Positions 7,567-16,667 of a DNA stretch of 35,901 bases are shown here, piece by piece. The DNA comes from CAZKNF01 sp964554105 (lineage in GTDB: Bacteria > Bacteroidota > Rhodothermia > Rhodothermales > VXPQ01): contig CAZKNF010000035.1 in NCBI GenBank assembly GCA_964554105.1, positions 1-35,901 of the forward strand, given 5' to 3'. How positions within the stretch are numbered: the first letter of the stretch is position 1; every line of letters begins with the position of its first letter. The position numbers and the translations under genes were made by a program. Below the pieces are notes generated by a model, which saw only the letters and a program-made list of their open reading frames with translations, did not search any database and had not been told where the DNA came from.

Positions 7567-10500
7567 TCAGGTACCCATCAGGTCCCTTTCCGCACGTAAT
7601 TCAGCGATTTGCTCGTGCGCATCGTCTATCCTCCCGGCATGAATTAGCTCCTCAAGCTCACCAGCCGCCCTCGAAATGCGCGTAAAGCCCAGGTTTGCGG
7701 CCGTGCCCTTGAGGTTGTGGGCGCGGCGTTCGAGCTCGCCGATGTCAACCCTGACGAGCGCCTGCTCCAGCGCGCTTATCTGCTCCGGAAAATCGGCGAC
7801 GAACTGCCGGACGAATTCGTCGATCTTCTCGCGATCCCCGTCGAGCATGTGATTCAGGCGCGTAGGGTCGAACTCGGCATGTATCGTGTAGCCTTCGGAA
7901 TACCCGTCCCCGCGAATGGCGCCGTCGCCCCCGAGCGTCTGCGCAGCTCCCAATCCCGGTGCGCCTTCGACCCGCTCGTCGTCCGGCGGCGCAACCTTGA
8001 GAACGCGCTCGATCTCCGCGTGCAGCTCGTGACGCTTGAATGGCTTCGAGACATAGCCGTCCATCCCGGCATCCTCGCAGTCGGACCGATCCTCGTCGAG
8101 GGCGCGAGCGGTTATCGCGATGATGGGTGTATGCCGCCCCGTGTGCGTGTCGTGCTCCCGAATTGCAAGCGTCGCATCGATGCCGTTCATCTCCGGCATG
8201 TTGATGTCCATCAAAACGACGTCGAAGGTGCCGGTGCGGCATGCATCGACCGCTCGGATGCCGTTGGCCGCGATAGTGACGTCGTATCCTCCACTCTTCA
8301 GCATATAGCACGCCACCTTCTGGTTGATGACGTTGTCCTCCGCAAGGAGCACGCGAATTCCCACATTTCCGGTCTCATGCGGTGGAATGGACTCCAGAAT
8401 CGCCCCTGGCTCCTCCCCAGTCCGCTCCGTCTCCGATTCCGCCTTCGATTCCGATTCCGNNNNNNNNNNNNNNNNNNNNNNNNNNNNNNNNNNNNNNNNN
8501 NNNNNNNNNNNNNNNNNNNNNNNNNNNNNNNNNNNNNNNNNNNNNNNNNNNNNNNNNNNATCCACGTTCGCGCCAAACGCTCGCACGACCGCATCGTACA
8601 ATTCCACTTCGACAAACGGCTTCATCACACATCCGGCAATGCCAATCTCGCCGCTCCGTGAATCGACATCCGCACGGACCGTAGACGTCAACAATAGTAT
8701 GTCGAAACTCTCGTCGGGCGCGAGTTCACGAAGATCGGTGGCGACCTCGAATCCGTCCAGGTCAGGCATATCCAGATCCAGCAGGATGATTTTCGGCGGC
8801 CCGTTTGCCTCCACAAGGCTCAGGGCTGCGCGGCCGCTAGGTGCCACGGTTGCATCCATCCCCCACTTTGTTACCATTTCCTGCAATATGCGCCGGCTGG
8901 TCGCGTTGTCGTCCACGATGAGAACGGATTCGCCCTCTAGCACATCGCCCTCTGGCGAAAACGGCGCGGTATTCGTCGTCTCGAATGCGGCAGTGAAACG
9001 AAAGGTCGATCCGACGCTCGCGTTGCGGCTTACCTCGATGCGCCCGTTCATCAATTCGATGAGACGTTTCGAGATGGCGAGCCCGAGACCCGTTCCACCG
9101 TATTCCCTCGTCGTCGAGGAATCTGCTTGCTCGAACGCTTCGAAAATGCGCTCCTGCTTTTCCGCTGAGATGCCGATGCCCGTATCGCGTACGCTGAACA
9201 GCAGTTTAAAAGGTTCGCTCGCGGGCAGTGCCGTCACGTCGACGAGCACTTCACCCTCGCTCGTAAACTTGACGGCATTCCCAACGAGATTCACGAGCAC
9301 CTGGCGCAGACGGTTCGGGTCGCCGATGACCATGCGCGGCACGTCGGGCGCGACGCGGCATGCCATTTCGAGATCTTTCTCGTGGGCACGGACGGCGAGG
9401 CCGCGCAGCGTATCCGAAAGGAGCTCGTGAATATCGAATTCGACCGGTGCGAGGTCGAGCTTGCCGGCTTCTATCTTCGAGACGTCGAGCACGTCATTAA
9501 TGATCGTCATCAGGCTGGATGCCGACGTGGTAATGATGTCGACGTATTTCGATTGCTCGGATGTGAGGCCCGTTTCGCGCATGATTTCGGCCATCCCGAC
9601 GATGCCGTTCATGGGCGTTCGAATCTCGTGGGACATGTTGGCCAGGAATTCGCTTTTCGCCTGATTCGCCGCCTCGGCGGACCTCTTCAGCTCCGCCTCC
9701 TCCTGAAGCTTCTGCTGGATGAACTGCGTCTGCTTCCGAACGCGGCGCCGGAGCATCGATACCCAGCCGAAGGCGAGAAGCGTCAGAAGCAGGACACCCC
9801 CCAGCGTGCCCGATAGAAGCCCGGCCGTCCATATCGACGGCGTCGCCAGTACGACCACGTCTTCTTCCGAGCTCACCAACAGCCGGAAGGACGAGAATGA
9901 CACCGAGCTGATCGACGACTCCACGCGCGACGAGAATATGCCCGTTAACCGGAGACGGCTCTGCGGCACGAGGTCCTGCACAAAGGCAAACCGGGCCGCA
10001 TCGCTCGGCAAATGAGCCTCGAACAGGAGTGCCCCAGCCTGCATCTTCAGTATGTAATCGTTCGATTCCACCTCAGTAGTTAGTAGAGTCGCGTCCATTT
10101 GCACCCGCTGGGCGTCGAATGCTCCGGTCAGAGCCTGCTCCGGAGAGATGACGGTTGGCGGCGGAAGTGAATCCGATCCGATCACGTGAAAAATGGCTTC
10201 CTTCAGCGACGGTGTATAGCCGCCCGGTGCCACAAAGCCGACCACGTCGACTCGATCACCCGGCTCCAGATGATTGGCGAAATAGTTGGTGTGGATGTAG
10301 ATGCCGCCGCCCGCGTCTTCGACGAAGACATGCCCACCCGGACGCCGTAGTGTGACGACACCTTCAATCCGCGCCCGGTGCTCCACGTCTGCGCCGGGCA
10401 TATATCGCAGTAAATGGTCGATCTCCTGAACCGGCTGATCGAATGGATCGCCTTCCGGCCTCCTAAGAACGGTGACGTAATCGAGGCTCTGCACGAACAA

Positions 10501-11751
10501 TATGATGCCAGTGAGCTGACCTTTTCTGTTGAATTTCGAACCGCAGACGCCACTAATCTGAACACGCGAGTCGATCAGATCAACCGGGAGTTCGTCCTCC
10601 TGCATGTCGGGCAGTTGGACCGAAAAACGCCTGAAGCCGGAAGCGACCGTCAGCGTGGCGTGCCCGTATTCGTCGGCTTCGACCTGCTGCACCACCCCCT
10701 CCACCTGCGACCACCGGCTGTCCTCCTGGCCCGTAAACATCCGATCTAGCGATCTCACACGCGTGTCCGGCAGATCAGCCCGCCCGATGACCTCAACCGT
10801 CGGCTTGTCGATTTGGGGGGCAAACTCGCCGGGACCGCTCCATCCTTTGACCTCCACAAGATCACCTTGCGCGAACGATTTCTCGATGTCCGACGCGTGC
10901 ACGAATATCGCGTCGGTGCCATCCTGAATGAACAGCAGCTTCCACGCGGAATCGTAGTACGTGACGACGCCGCGGACGTGTACGGGATATCGGCGTGATG
11001 CTTCGTCGGACGTCAGCAGCCGCACGTCCTCGATCTGTGTCAAAACCGGAAGCTCGCTCTCGCCTTTCTCCGATTCGTCGTCGTCTCCATACACCGTCAG
11101 CAACGTGTCGCTCGGAACGAGGACCTGAAAGAGAATGGGATCATTCGGATTCTTTCGATTCTCTTCGGCGACGCCGCGGACGCGGATGCGCTTTCCGAGG
11201 AGTGTCAGGTTGTGTCGGATGTCGTACTGCCGAAGGCGGATGAGCGCACTGGCGTTTCCATCCTTGACCGTCAGAGAGAAAACGCCGTCGCGGATCTGCG
11301 CATCTTCGACAACCCCTTCGGTCTCGATCCACGTGCGAAGCGAGGAACCGAGTCTGGATAGTGAAATCTCTCGTGGAGACGGAAACTGCGGCTCGTGTTC
11401 CAGACGATTAATACGGGGCTCGGCCATTCCGCCGACGGACGAGCCTGACAACGCATCGATCTGGATTCGCTGGCCGGCATCGACGTCATATTCGTGTCCG
11501 GCGGCATCGACATACGCGCCTCCGGTAGAATCCTGGACGTAGAGCACGCCCCAGGTCGGATCGTAGTACGTCACGGTCGCTTCAAGTGAGGCCGGATGAT
11601 CGCCGATTCCATCCGCCGCGGCGCGCGCTACGGCTTCGGCCGTCGTCAGGACATTCGGCAGCGTGCGCGAGCCGGGAGCGTCGCACCCGAAAACGAACAG
11701 TACGGCAAGCAGTACGACGCTCGATCGTTCAGATAGGTAGAAACACGGCAT
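7567..11751 (-). CDS. hybrid sensor histidine kinase with three tandem OB-like sensor repeats, two receiver domains and Hpt
   Basis: About 1394 residues as drawn, including 33 unknown residues from an assembly gap. An N-terminal hydrophobic segment ends in VFGC (possible lipobox, Cys23). The periplasmic part repeats with a 203-residue period: VTYYDPTW.LYVQD begins at residue 60, VTYYDSAW.LFIQD at 263 and VTLRRPGG.VFVED at 466. Each looks like a pair of OB-like beta domains. One transmembrane helix (about 641-664) leads to a short coiled coil and HisKA (FLANMSHEIRTPMNG, His708). The ATPase has NLVGNAVKF, DTGIGI and GGTGLGLAI. Receiver 1 has Asp992 (LLDLDMPDLDG), receiver 2 Asp1182 (LMDINMPEMNG), and the Hpt has His1345 (RRAHNLKG). 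It is a complete His-Asp-His-type phosphorelay on one chain; its output partner is not nearby. Confidence 0.93.
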   Translation of the reverse strand: MPCFYLSERSSVVLLAVLFVFGCDAPGSRTLPNVLTTAEAVARAAADGIGDHPASLEATVTYYDPTWGVLYVQDSTGGAYVDAAGHEYDVDAGQRIQIDALSGSSVGGMAEPRINRLEHEPQFPSPREISLSRLGSSLRTWIETEGVVEDAQIRDGVFSLTVKDGNASALIRLRQYDIRHNLTLLGKRIRVRGVAEENRKNPNDPILFQVLVPSDTLLTVYGDDDESEKGESELPVLTQIEDVRLLTSDEASRRYPVHVRGVVTYYDSAWKLLFIQDGTDAIFVHASDIEKSFAQGDLVEVKGWSGPGEFAPQIDKPTVEVIGRADLPDTRVRSLDRMFTGQEDSRWSQVEGVVQQVEADEYGHATLTVASGFRRFSVQLPDMQEDELPVDLIDSRVQISGVCGSKFNRKGQLTGIILFVQSLDYVTVLRRPEGDPFDQPVQEIDHLLRYMPGADVEHRARIEGVVTLRRPGGHVFVEDAGGGIYIHTNYFANHLEPGDRVDVVGFVAPGGYTPSLKEAIFHVIGSDSLPPPTVISPEQALTGAFDAQRVQMDATLLTTEVESNDYILKMQAGALLFEAHLPSDAARFAFVQDLVPQSRLRLTGIFSSRVESSISSVSFSSFRLLVSSEEDVVVLATPSIWTAGLLSGTLGGVLLLTLLAFGWVSMLRRRVRKQTQFIQQKLQEEAELKRSAEAANQAKSEFLANMSHEIRTPMNGIVGMAEIMRETGLTSEQSKYVDIITTSASSLMTIINDVLDVSKIEAGKLDLAPVEFDIHELLSDTLRGLAVRAHEKDLEMACRVAPDVPRMVIGDPNRLRQVLVNLVGNAVKFTSEGEVLVDVTALPASEPFKLLFSVRDTGIGISAEKQERIFEAFEQADSSTTREYGGTGLGLAISKRLIELMNGRIEVSRNASVGSTFRFTAAFETTNTAPFSPEGDVLEGESVLIVDDNATSRRILQEMVTKWGMDATVAPSGRAALSLVEANGPPKIILLDLDMPDLDGFEVATDLRELAPDESFDILLLTSTVRADVDSRSGEIGIAGCVMKPFVEVELYDAVVRAFGANVDXXXXXXXXXXXXXXXXXXXXXXXXXXXXXXXXXXESESKAESETERTGEEPGAILESIPPHETGNVGIRVLLAEDNVINQKVACYMLKSGGYDVTIAANGIRAVDACRTGTFDVVLMDINMPEMNGIDATLAIREHDTHTGRHTPIIAITARALDEDRSDCEDAGMDGYVSKPFKRHELHAEIERVLKVAPPDDERVEGAPGLGAAQTLGGDGAIRGDGYSEGYTIHAEFDPTRLNHMLDGDREKIDEFVRQFVADFPEQISALEQALVRVDIGELERRAHNLKGTAANLGFTRISRAAGELEELIHAGRIDDAHEQIAELRAERDLMGT
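8460..8559. other. assembly gap (100 N) inside the histidine kinase gene
   Basis: Exactly 100 unknown bases fall in the linker between the two receiver domains. The left flank is a run of imperfect GAATCG/GATTCC hexamers that on the coding strand gives an alternating Glu-Ser linker (ESESKAESETE). A short tandem repeat of this type commonly breaks assemblies. The kinase frame is the same on both sides, but a 100-base gap is normally a placeholder, so the true linker length and frame continuity are not proven. Confidence 0.97.
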
Positions 11752-12174
11752 AAAATCATGTTCATATGGACGGCCGCTGCCTACGTACCGAACACTATGT
11801 CCCGGACCGCAATCCGTCGCCCGGGTATCTTTCTGCTGATCTCTCTAGTATCGGTCGACTACCCCACAACTTAACGCGCGGGAACGGTCGCCCTTTACAG
11901 GCCGTTTACACGATCGTCACATGTGTACATTCGCTTACACTCGTGACTCCGATATTAGCCATTCGGTTAAGGGCACCATTCTTCGGCCGAATCGAGCGCC
12001 GCTGAGCCCCCGAGCAGACATTTTTCACGCCGTAGTTTTGCATAAAGGCATGAAATTTGTAGGTTTATATGGTAGCACTTGAGTGAGCACACCACAACCC
12101 TTCAGCCTGTAGACGTGTGGTCCCTTCGGATGTGTAACCTTATGGATGTAGTTCGCCAAAAATCCATTTGAGAC
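11752..12174. other. intergenic region between divergent genes
   Basis: About 420 bases separate the histidine kinase (minus) and the M15-like gene (plus). Short open frames exist but lack any protein-like composition or start signal. The right half (12020-12170) is AT-richer than its surroundings and holds the promoter candidate listed separately. No hairpin terminator or RNA gene was recognised. Confidence 0.5.
12036..12067 (+). promoter_or_regulatory. candidate Bacteroidota-type promoter for the M15-like gene
   Basis: TTTTG at 12036-12040 is followed after 19 bases by TAGGTTTA at 12060-12067. The Bacteroidota primary sigma factor consensus is TTTG/TTG, 19-20 bases, then TAnnTTTG, so only the last base differs. 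Transcription would start near 12073 and leave a leader of about 100 bases before the ATG at 12175. A second TAnnTTTG-like box (TAGTTTTG, 12033-12040) overlaps the -33 element but has no -33 partner of its own. Confidence 0.4.
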
Positions 12175-13032
12175 ATGCGATATCGACTTACCATTCTATT
12201 CAGCGCCTTCCTGGCTGCACTTCTTCTCGTTGCTACACCCTCATTGGCCGCCGAGGTCGAGATCTCGCTGCGCGGATCGCCGAATTCGATGGTACGTCAG
12301 AACGACGTCGCCAAGACCCTTGGCTATAAGTTCGTAAAGACGCCTGATCAGTTGTCCACGCTGGTGGAGGAAGGTGAGTTTGTCGCGATACCCGGCAATG
12401 AGGACCACGTCGTACTGAGATCGGTGTCGTATGCGTACGCGCGTCCGGAACTTCGCTTGTTCATCGAGCGGTTGTCAGAACAGTACCATGAGGCCACCGG
12501 TGAACGGCTTGTGGTGACCAGCCTGACGCGTCCGACGACGGAACAGCCCCGAAATTCGCACGAACTCTCGGTGCATCCAACCGGCATCGCGGTCGATATC
12601 AGAATAAGTGACCGAAGGGCTTCGCAGCAGTGGCTAGAGTCGGTGTTATTGAAGCTCGAGCGACAGAATCTGTTGGATGTCACGCGGGAACGGTGGCCAC
12701 CGCACTATCACGTCGCGCTGTTCCCGGCGGAGTACGCCAATCATGTCGAGTTGATGATCGGCGCGGAAGCCCTCGCAGAAGCCCTTGAATTCAAGGATGC
12801 GAAGGAAGAGGAGCGTCCGGAAGAGACCGTTAAGTCGGCACCGGCGACGGCGACCACGGCTGCGGTAGCGATTCCTCCGATGGAGCAGGATGACCGCTCA
12901 TGGAAGCACGTCATGATATTGGCCGGTCTCCTCCTCGCGGGCCTGTTCTTCGGCGTCGGCTACTGGCGAGGCGTTTCAACGACGGCGGTGACGGAGGAGA
13001 CTGAGGCAGACTCTTCGCCTCCTGGCGCCTAG
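12175..13032 (+). CDS. M15-like (DUF5715/LAS-type) peptidase-fold protein with C-terminal membrane anchor
   Basis: The 285-residue protein has an N-terminal signal peptide (about residues 1-25, ending PSLAA), a central domain and a C-terminal transmembrane helix (HVMILAGLLLAGLFFGVGYW). The central domain has SVHPTGIAVDIR, with His134 and Asp141 in the H-x6-D spacing of LAS/M15 zinc peptidases, and PHYHVAL with His177 and His179 as the third ligand site. This suggests a periplasmic peptidoglycan-linked metallopeptidase anchored in the inner membrane. I could not place the catalytic acid with confidence, and DUF5715-type relatives are not all proven enzymes. The linker before the helix is rich in Glu, Ala and Thr. 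It converges with the PVC-type gene, 22 bases away. Confidence 0.7.
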   Translation: MRYRLTILFSAFLAALLLVATPSLAAEVEISLRGSPNSMVRQNDVAKTLGYKFVKTPDQLSTLVEEGEFVAIPGNEDHVVLRSVSYAYARPELRLFIERLSEQYHEATGERLVVTSLTRPTTEQPRNSHELSVHPTGIAVDIRISDRRASQQWLESVLLKLERQNLLDVTRERWPPHYHVALFPAEYANHVELMIGAEALAEALEFKDAKEEERPEETVKSAPATATTAAVAIPPMEQDDRSWKHVMILAGLLLAGLFFGVGYWRGVSTTAVTEETEADSSPPGA

Positions 13033-13054
13033 TTTTTAGTCACTCTGCTTTCTC

Positions 13055-16000
13055 TTACTCGTTCTGGCCGTTCGGCGCCGCCTCGTCTTCCAGAGCGGCC
13101 ATGAAGGCCACCACATCGCGAAGCTCGCGTTTCGTCAACAGGTGGCCCATCGGCGGCATCGCAGACGGCGCGTTCTGTCTCTCTGCGACATTCGACTGCA
13201 GGATACGCTGTTCGTCTCCGTCAGCCGTCTGTATGACGAGCGATTCGTCGGATTCGTCCTTGAGAATGCCCGTCACCACGTTTCCGTCGTCGAGCGTAAC
13301 CGACACCGAACCAAAGCCGGGTGCGATGCGGGCGCTGGGCGCGACGAGAGATTCGAGAAGCTGCTCGTTGCTCAGCTGCGAGCCGATCGTCGTTAGTTCC
13401 GGCCCAACGTCACCGCCGTAGGTCCCGATCGCGTGACAGCGAACACACTGGGCGGTCTCGTCATCGAATACAATTCGAGCCCCGCTGCGCTCGTCGCCAC
13501 CGAACAGAGCCTCTCGATACTGCGCAACGGGATCGTCGGACGGAATCGAAGAACGGTACGCCTCAACGCTCGAGGCAAGTTCATCCGATTCACTCGCCTC
13601 AGCAGCTTCGAGCACATCGAGCTCGAGGTCAGGCTCGAGCTCGCCTTCACTCAGCCGCTCGACGAGATCTCCTAGAACCTCGCGCGTCTCATCCGAGCGT
13701 ACCTCTCCTAATGCCCCTATCGCACTCTGGCGCTCCTCGATCGTGCCGACTCGAAGCGCCGCCGCCAGCAGCTCGGCCTTCGTCTCATCAGGCAGCGACA
13801 GCGTCGGGATCAAGCTCACGCCTCGCATGCGGACTCTCGAGCTCTCATCATTCAACGCCGTCCGGACGGCCTCCTCCATCGTCTGCGGCGCCATCTCATT
13901 CAGAGCATTGAGCGTCGCCACCCTGACATCCGGAGACTCGTCATCCTGCAGTCGCACCAGGAGATGCGGAATTGCGGATGCTATCTCGAGCCGCGCAGCC
14001 ATTTCAGACGTGGCGATCCTTACGATATCGCTTGCGTCCTGGAGGTTCGGTTCAATGAGCGGCTCTGCGGCAAGCCGAGCAGCGTCGGCGTCGCGCTCCA
14101 TCGGACCGAGGTATACGCCGTCTACGCGATCCAGCGGCGAGGGTGTCGGCCAGATTCCGAGCACCGCAATCGCCTCTGCTCGCATCGTGTCGGGAGCTTC
14201 TCCCCGCAGCGCGAATGCGGCGAGTCGATGCGCCGCATCGTCCGTGCCGACGCGAAGATTTGCATTGATCGATCGACGCAGGAATGGCTCGCTCGAAAAC
14301 GGCAGATCTGACAGCACACGGGCAAGCGCGGGCAGAGCTGATTCGATTCCCCCATCGTCGTTGATTGCGCGGGCAGCCTCCGTCACAACGTGCTCCGAAT
14401 CATCCTCGAGAAATGCACCGGCGCCCCGATGCTTCATTCTTCGCAGCGCAACGACTGCGGCCTTCCTGACTGCCTCCGACGAATGGGTCGCCAGCGCCGT
14501 TACGGAATCGCCGTTGCCTGTCCGCGCAAGGGCGAGCGAACCTGCGTGCCGCAGATACACGTCATCACCATCGTTTTCGTCCAGCATGTCTACGATAGCC
14601 TCGAACGCAGGAGCATACGCCATCCTCCCCAACGCCTCGGCCGCAAAAAATCGAACCCGCGGAGAACTGTCCCGCAGCAGCGGCACCAGCGAGCTCGCCG
14701 CCACCTCGTGGTCCACGTCCCCGATGATTTTTGCAGCCTGGGACCGGACTTCCGCATCCTCATCCGCCAGGAAGGCCGGCAGCAGCGCCGCCTTCGATGC
14801 ATCCCCCCGTGCAAGCTGCCACAGGCCCCACAAACCATGCAGCCGCGCAACGGTATTCCCACGTTCTTCAGCCGCCGTGAGGAGAACGGTCTCCGCTCCT
14901 CGAGAGGCCAGCTCGAACTGCGCCTTCCGGCGCACTCGCATGTCGGCGTGACCGAGCAGACCGGCCAGTTCGCTGTCCGAGCGGTCGGCAAAAGATTGGC
15001 CGAGCAGCCGTGCCGTCTCCTCCTGAATCGGCGTCGCAGGTCCCGACAGCTTCCAGATGCGGCCGGCGCCCCTCGAACGCCACCCCTCGATCCAGTCCGC
15101 CGCGTACAAGGCACCATCCGGACTGATGGCGATCCCTACGGTCAAAACGCCGCTCAAGACGACACTATCTCGGTTCACCTCGAAGCCGGCGCCCTTTTCG
15201 TCGAGACGAAATCCGTGTACATTGGTCGTCGCCGTAGAGCCCGTGAATTCGGATACGAAGAAATGGTCGTGCCATTCCTCCGTCAGCGCGGTGCCCGGAT
15301 TGTAGACAAAACCCGCAGGACCACTGTGATAGTTCGCTATCGGAGGTAGAATGAAAGCGGCCTGCCCCTCGAACCGGGGCTTAAACAGCTCCTCATCCAT
15401 CCACACGTTGTAGCGGTTGTTCTCCGGGTCCGTGTACTTCCCCCACTGCCAGTGGGTACGCCATCCGCTGTCGGATCCCTCGACGATGTAGACGATCCGC
15501 TCCTCCTCACCCGCATGGTCCCCGTCATTGTCGACGCTGATCAGATTGCCGTGCGAATCGAAATCGAACTCGTGGGTGTTCCGCAATCCGGTGGCGAAGA
15601 CCTCGAAGCCGGACCCGTCGGGTTCTGACCGGAATATTGCACCTTGATACGGGTTGACCCACTGCCGGCCGTCCGGCCCCGTCACATTGTAGCCCATGTC
15701 GCCGACGGACCAGTAAATGCGCCCGTCCGGACCCGTCGTAATGCCGGACACCCCGTGCCCGTTGAAGCCGGGATGGACGCCATATCCGTAGCTGAACGTG
15801 GCCATCTGATCCGGGAGCCCGTCTCCCGTCGTATCCTGAAGACGCCACACGTAGGGTGCCGCTCCCAGGTAGATTCCGTGATCGTTTACTAAAAGTCCCC
15901 CGAGCACATCGATTTCCGGCTCATCCAATCCTTCCATCAGAATCTGCGCCCGGTCGGCGACGCCGTCGCCGGAACGATCCGAGATATGAACCAGGCGTTC

Positions 16001-16552
16001 TTCGAACACTCCCAGATCGCGCCAATCGTGCGAGCCGTCGTCGTTATGATCGGGCAGCCAGTCTTCATTCACGTCGCTTCGCTCGGGGGCCAGGTCCTGC
16101 TTCAGGAAATCAACAAAATCCTCCACGCTTCGCTGCGCCAGCCCGACGGTCGTCCAGGTCGGATGCCCCCGGATGTCCAGGTATCCCGCCGTGCGGTCCG
16201 AAACGGTCACGTAGAGCTCCCCACGATCATCGACATCGATCGCAATCGGACTTTCGATTAGCTGCTCGGTTGCCCAGAGCTGAAGTTCGAGGCCTGGAGC
16301 AGGCTGCGCGGTGATATCCGCCCGAATTCGCTGCGCGAACGCGGATGCCTCGGCGGGATCCAGTTCCAGAGGATCCTCGGGACTGATCTGCTGTACCCCG
16401 GCCACCGGGGCCGTCTGGAGCGCTCGTTCTGGTTCATCCGTCGTCTCAATGGGCTCGCTCGCTGCGCCGCTTTCACCGGTCGACCGGCATCCAGGTACGA
16501 TGACAAGAATGATGCTGAGAACGACGAACGAGATTCCTTGAGAAGTGCGCAT
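13055..16552 (-). CDS. PVC-type haem-binding dehydrogenase: beta-propeller, HEAT repeats and cytochrome c domain (lipoprotein)
   Basis: The chosen ATG at 16550-16552 gives 1165 residues starting MRTSQGISFVV, with a lipobox VPGC at Cys22; an ATG at 16598-16600 would only add 16 residues before the signal peptide. A beta-propeller of the sugar/sorbosone dehydrogenase type spans about residues 90-500 (GPDGRIYWSVGD, GFVYNPGTAL, DGALYAADW). Near its start are Asp-rich calcium-type loops (DVNEDWLPDHNDDGSHD, DTTGDGLPDQ). HEAT repeats follow (DAEVRSQAAKIIG, SPRVRFFAAEALG). The C-terminal cytochrome c domain has CVRCH (1036-1040) and MPPMG as the likely axial Met region. This architecture is the 'PVC-type haem-binding domain' protein, a periplasmic dehydrogenase. 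It follows the gluconate-type permease gene. Confidence 0.9.
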   Translation of the reverse strand: MRTSQGISFVVLSIILVIVPGCRSTGESGAASEPIETTDEPERALQTAPVAGVQQISPEDPLELDPAEASAFAQRIRADITAQPAPGLELQLWATEQLIESPIAIDVDDRGELYVTVSDRTAGYLDIRGHPTWTTVGLAQRSVEDFVDFLKQDLAPERSDVNEDWLPDHNDDGSHDWRDLGVFEERLVHISDRSGDGVADRAQILMEGLDEPEIDVLGGLLVNDHGIYLGAAPYVWRLQDTTGDGLPDQMATFSYGYGVHPGFNGHGVSGITTGPDGRIYWSVGDMGYNVTGPDGRQWVNPYQGAIFRSEPDGSGFEVFATGLRNTHEFDFDSHGNLISVDNDGDHAGEEERIVYIVEGSDSGWRTHWQWGKYTDPENNRYNVWMDEELFKPRFEGQAAFILPPIANYHSGPAGFVYNPGTALTEEWHDHFFVSEFTGSTATTNVHGFRLDEKGAGFEVNRDSVVLSGVLTVGIAISPDGALYAADWIEGWRSRGAGRIWKLSGPATPIQEETARLLGQSFADRSDSELAGLLGHADMRVRRKAQFELASRGAETVLLTAAEERGNTVARLHGLWGLWQLARGDASKAALLPAFLADEDAEVRSQAAKIIGDVDHEVAASSLVPLLRDSSPRVRFFAAEALGRMAYAPAFEAIVDMLDENDGDDVYLRHAGSLALARTGNGDSVTALATHSSEAVRKAAVVALRRMKHRGAGAFLEDDSEHVVTEAARAINDDGGIESALPALARVLSDLPFSSEPFLRRSINANLRVGTDDAAHRLAAFALRGEAPDTMRAEAIAVLGIWPTPSPLDRVDGVYLGPMERDADAARLAAEPLIEPNLQDASDIVRIATSEMAARLEIASAIPHLLVRLQDDESPDVRVATLNALNEMAPQTMEEAVRTALNDESSRVRMRGVSLIPTLSLPDETKAELLAAALRVGTIEERQSAIGALGEVRSDETREVLGDLVERLSEGELEPDLELDVLEAAEASESDELASSVEAYRSSIPSDDPVAQYREALFGGDERSGARIVFDDETAQCVRCHAIGTYGGDVGPELTTIGSQLSNEQLLESLVAPSARIAPGFGSVSVTLDDGNVVTGILKDESDESLVIQTADGDEQRILQSNVAERQNAPSAMPPMGHLLTKRELRDVVAFMAALEDEAAPNGQNE

Positions 16553-16613
16553 CGCGATTGAAGTTGAGAGCGAATTGAAGGCGTTATATCCGCCTGACAT
16601 GCCTCATCTAACT

Positions 16614-16667
16614 ATTCGGAAGAAGCAGCATCTTAGAGTTATTCGGATGAAGCAGCACTTTAGAGCC
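16614..16667. repeat. 27-bp tandem direct repeat (two copies)
   Basis: Copy one (16614-16640) starts ATTCGGAAGAAGCAGCA and copy two (16641-16667) starts ATTCGGATGAAGCAGCA. They match at 22 of 27 positions. The second copy contains the stop codon and last codons of the permease gene, so the spacer to the next gene appears to have arisen by duplication of the permease's 3' end. Confidence 0.75.

Noticed and set aside
8324..9430. 368-residue plus-strand frame opposite the kinase
   Set aside because: It reads through the N block and is Ser/Arg-rich; the minus frame carries the conserved kinase and receiver motifs.
11766..12005. 79-residue plus-strand frame in the intergenic region
   Set aside because: No ribosome site, no domain, Arg/Pro-rich composition typical of chance frames in GC-rich DNA, and it lies between divergent genes.
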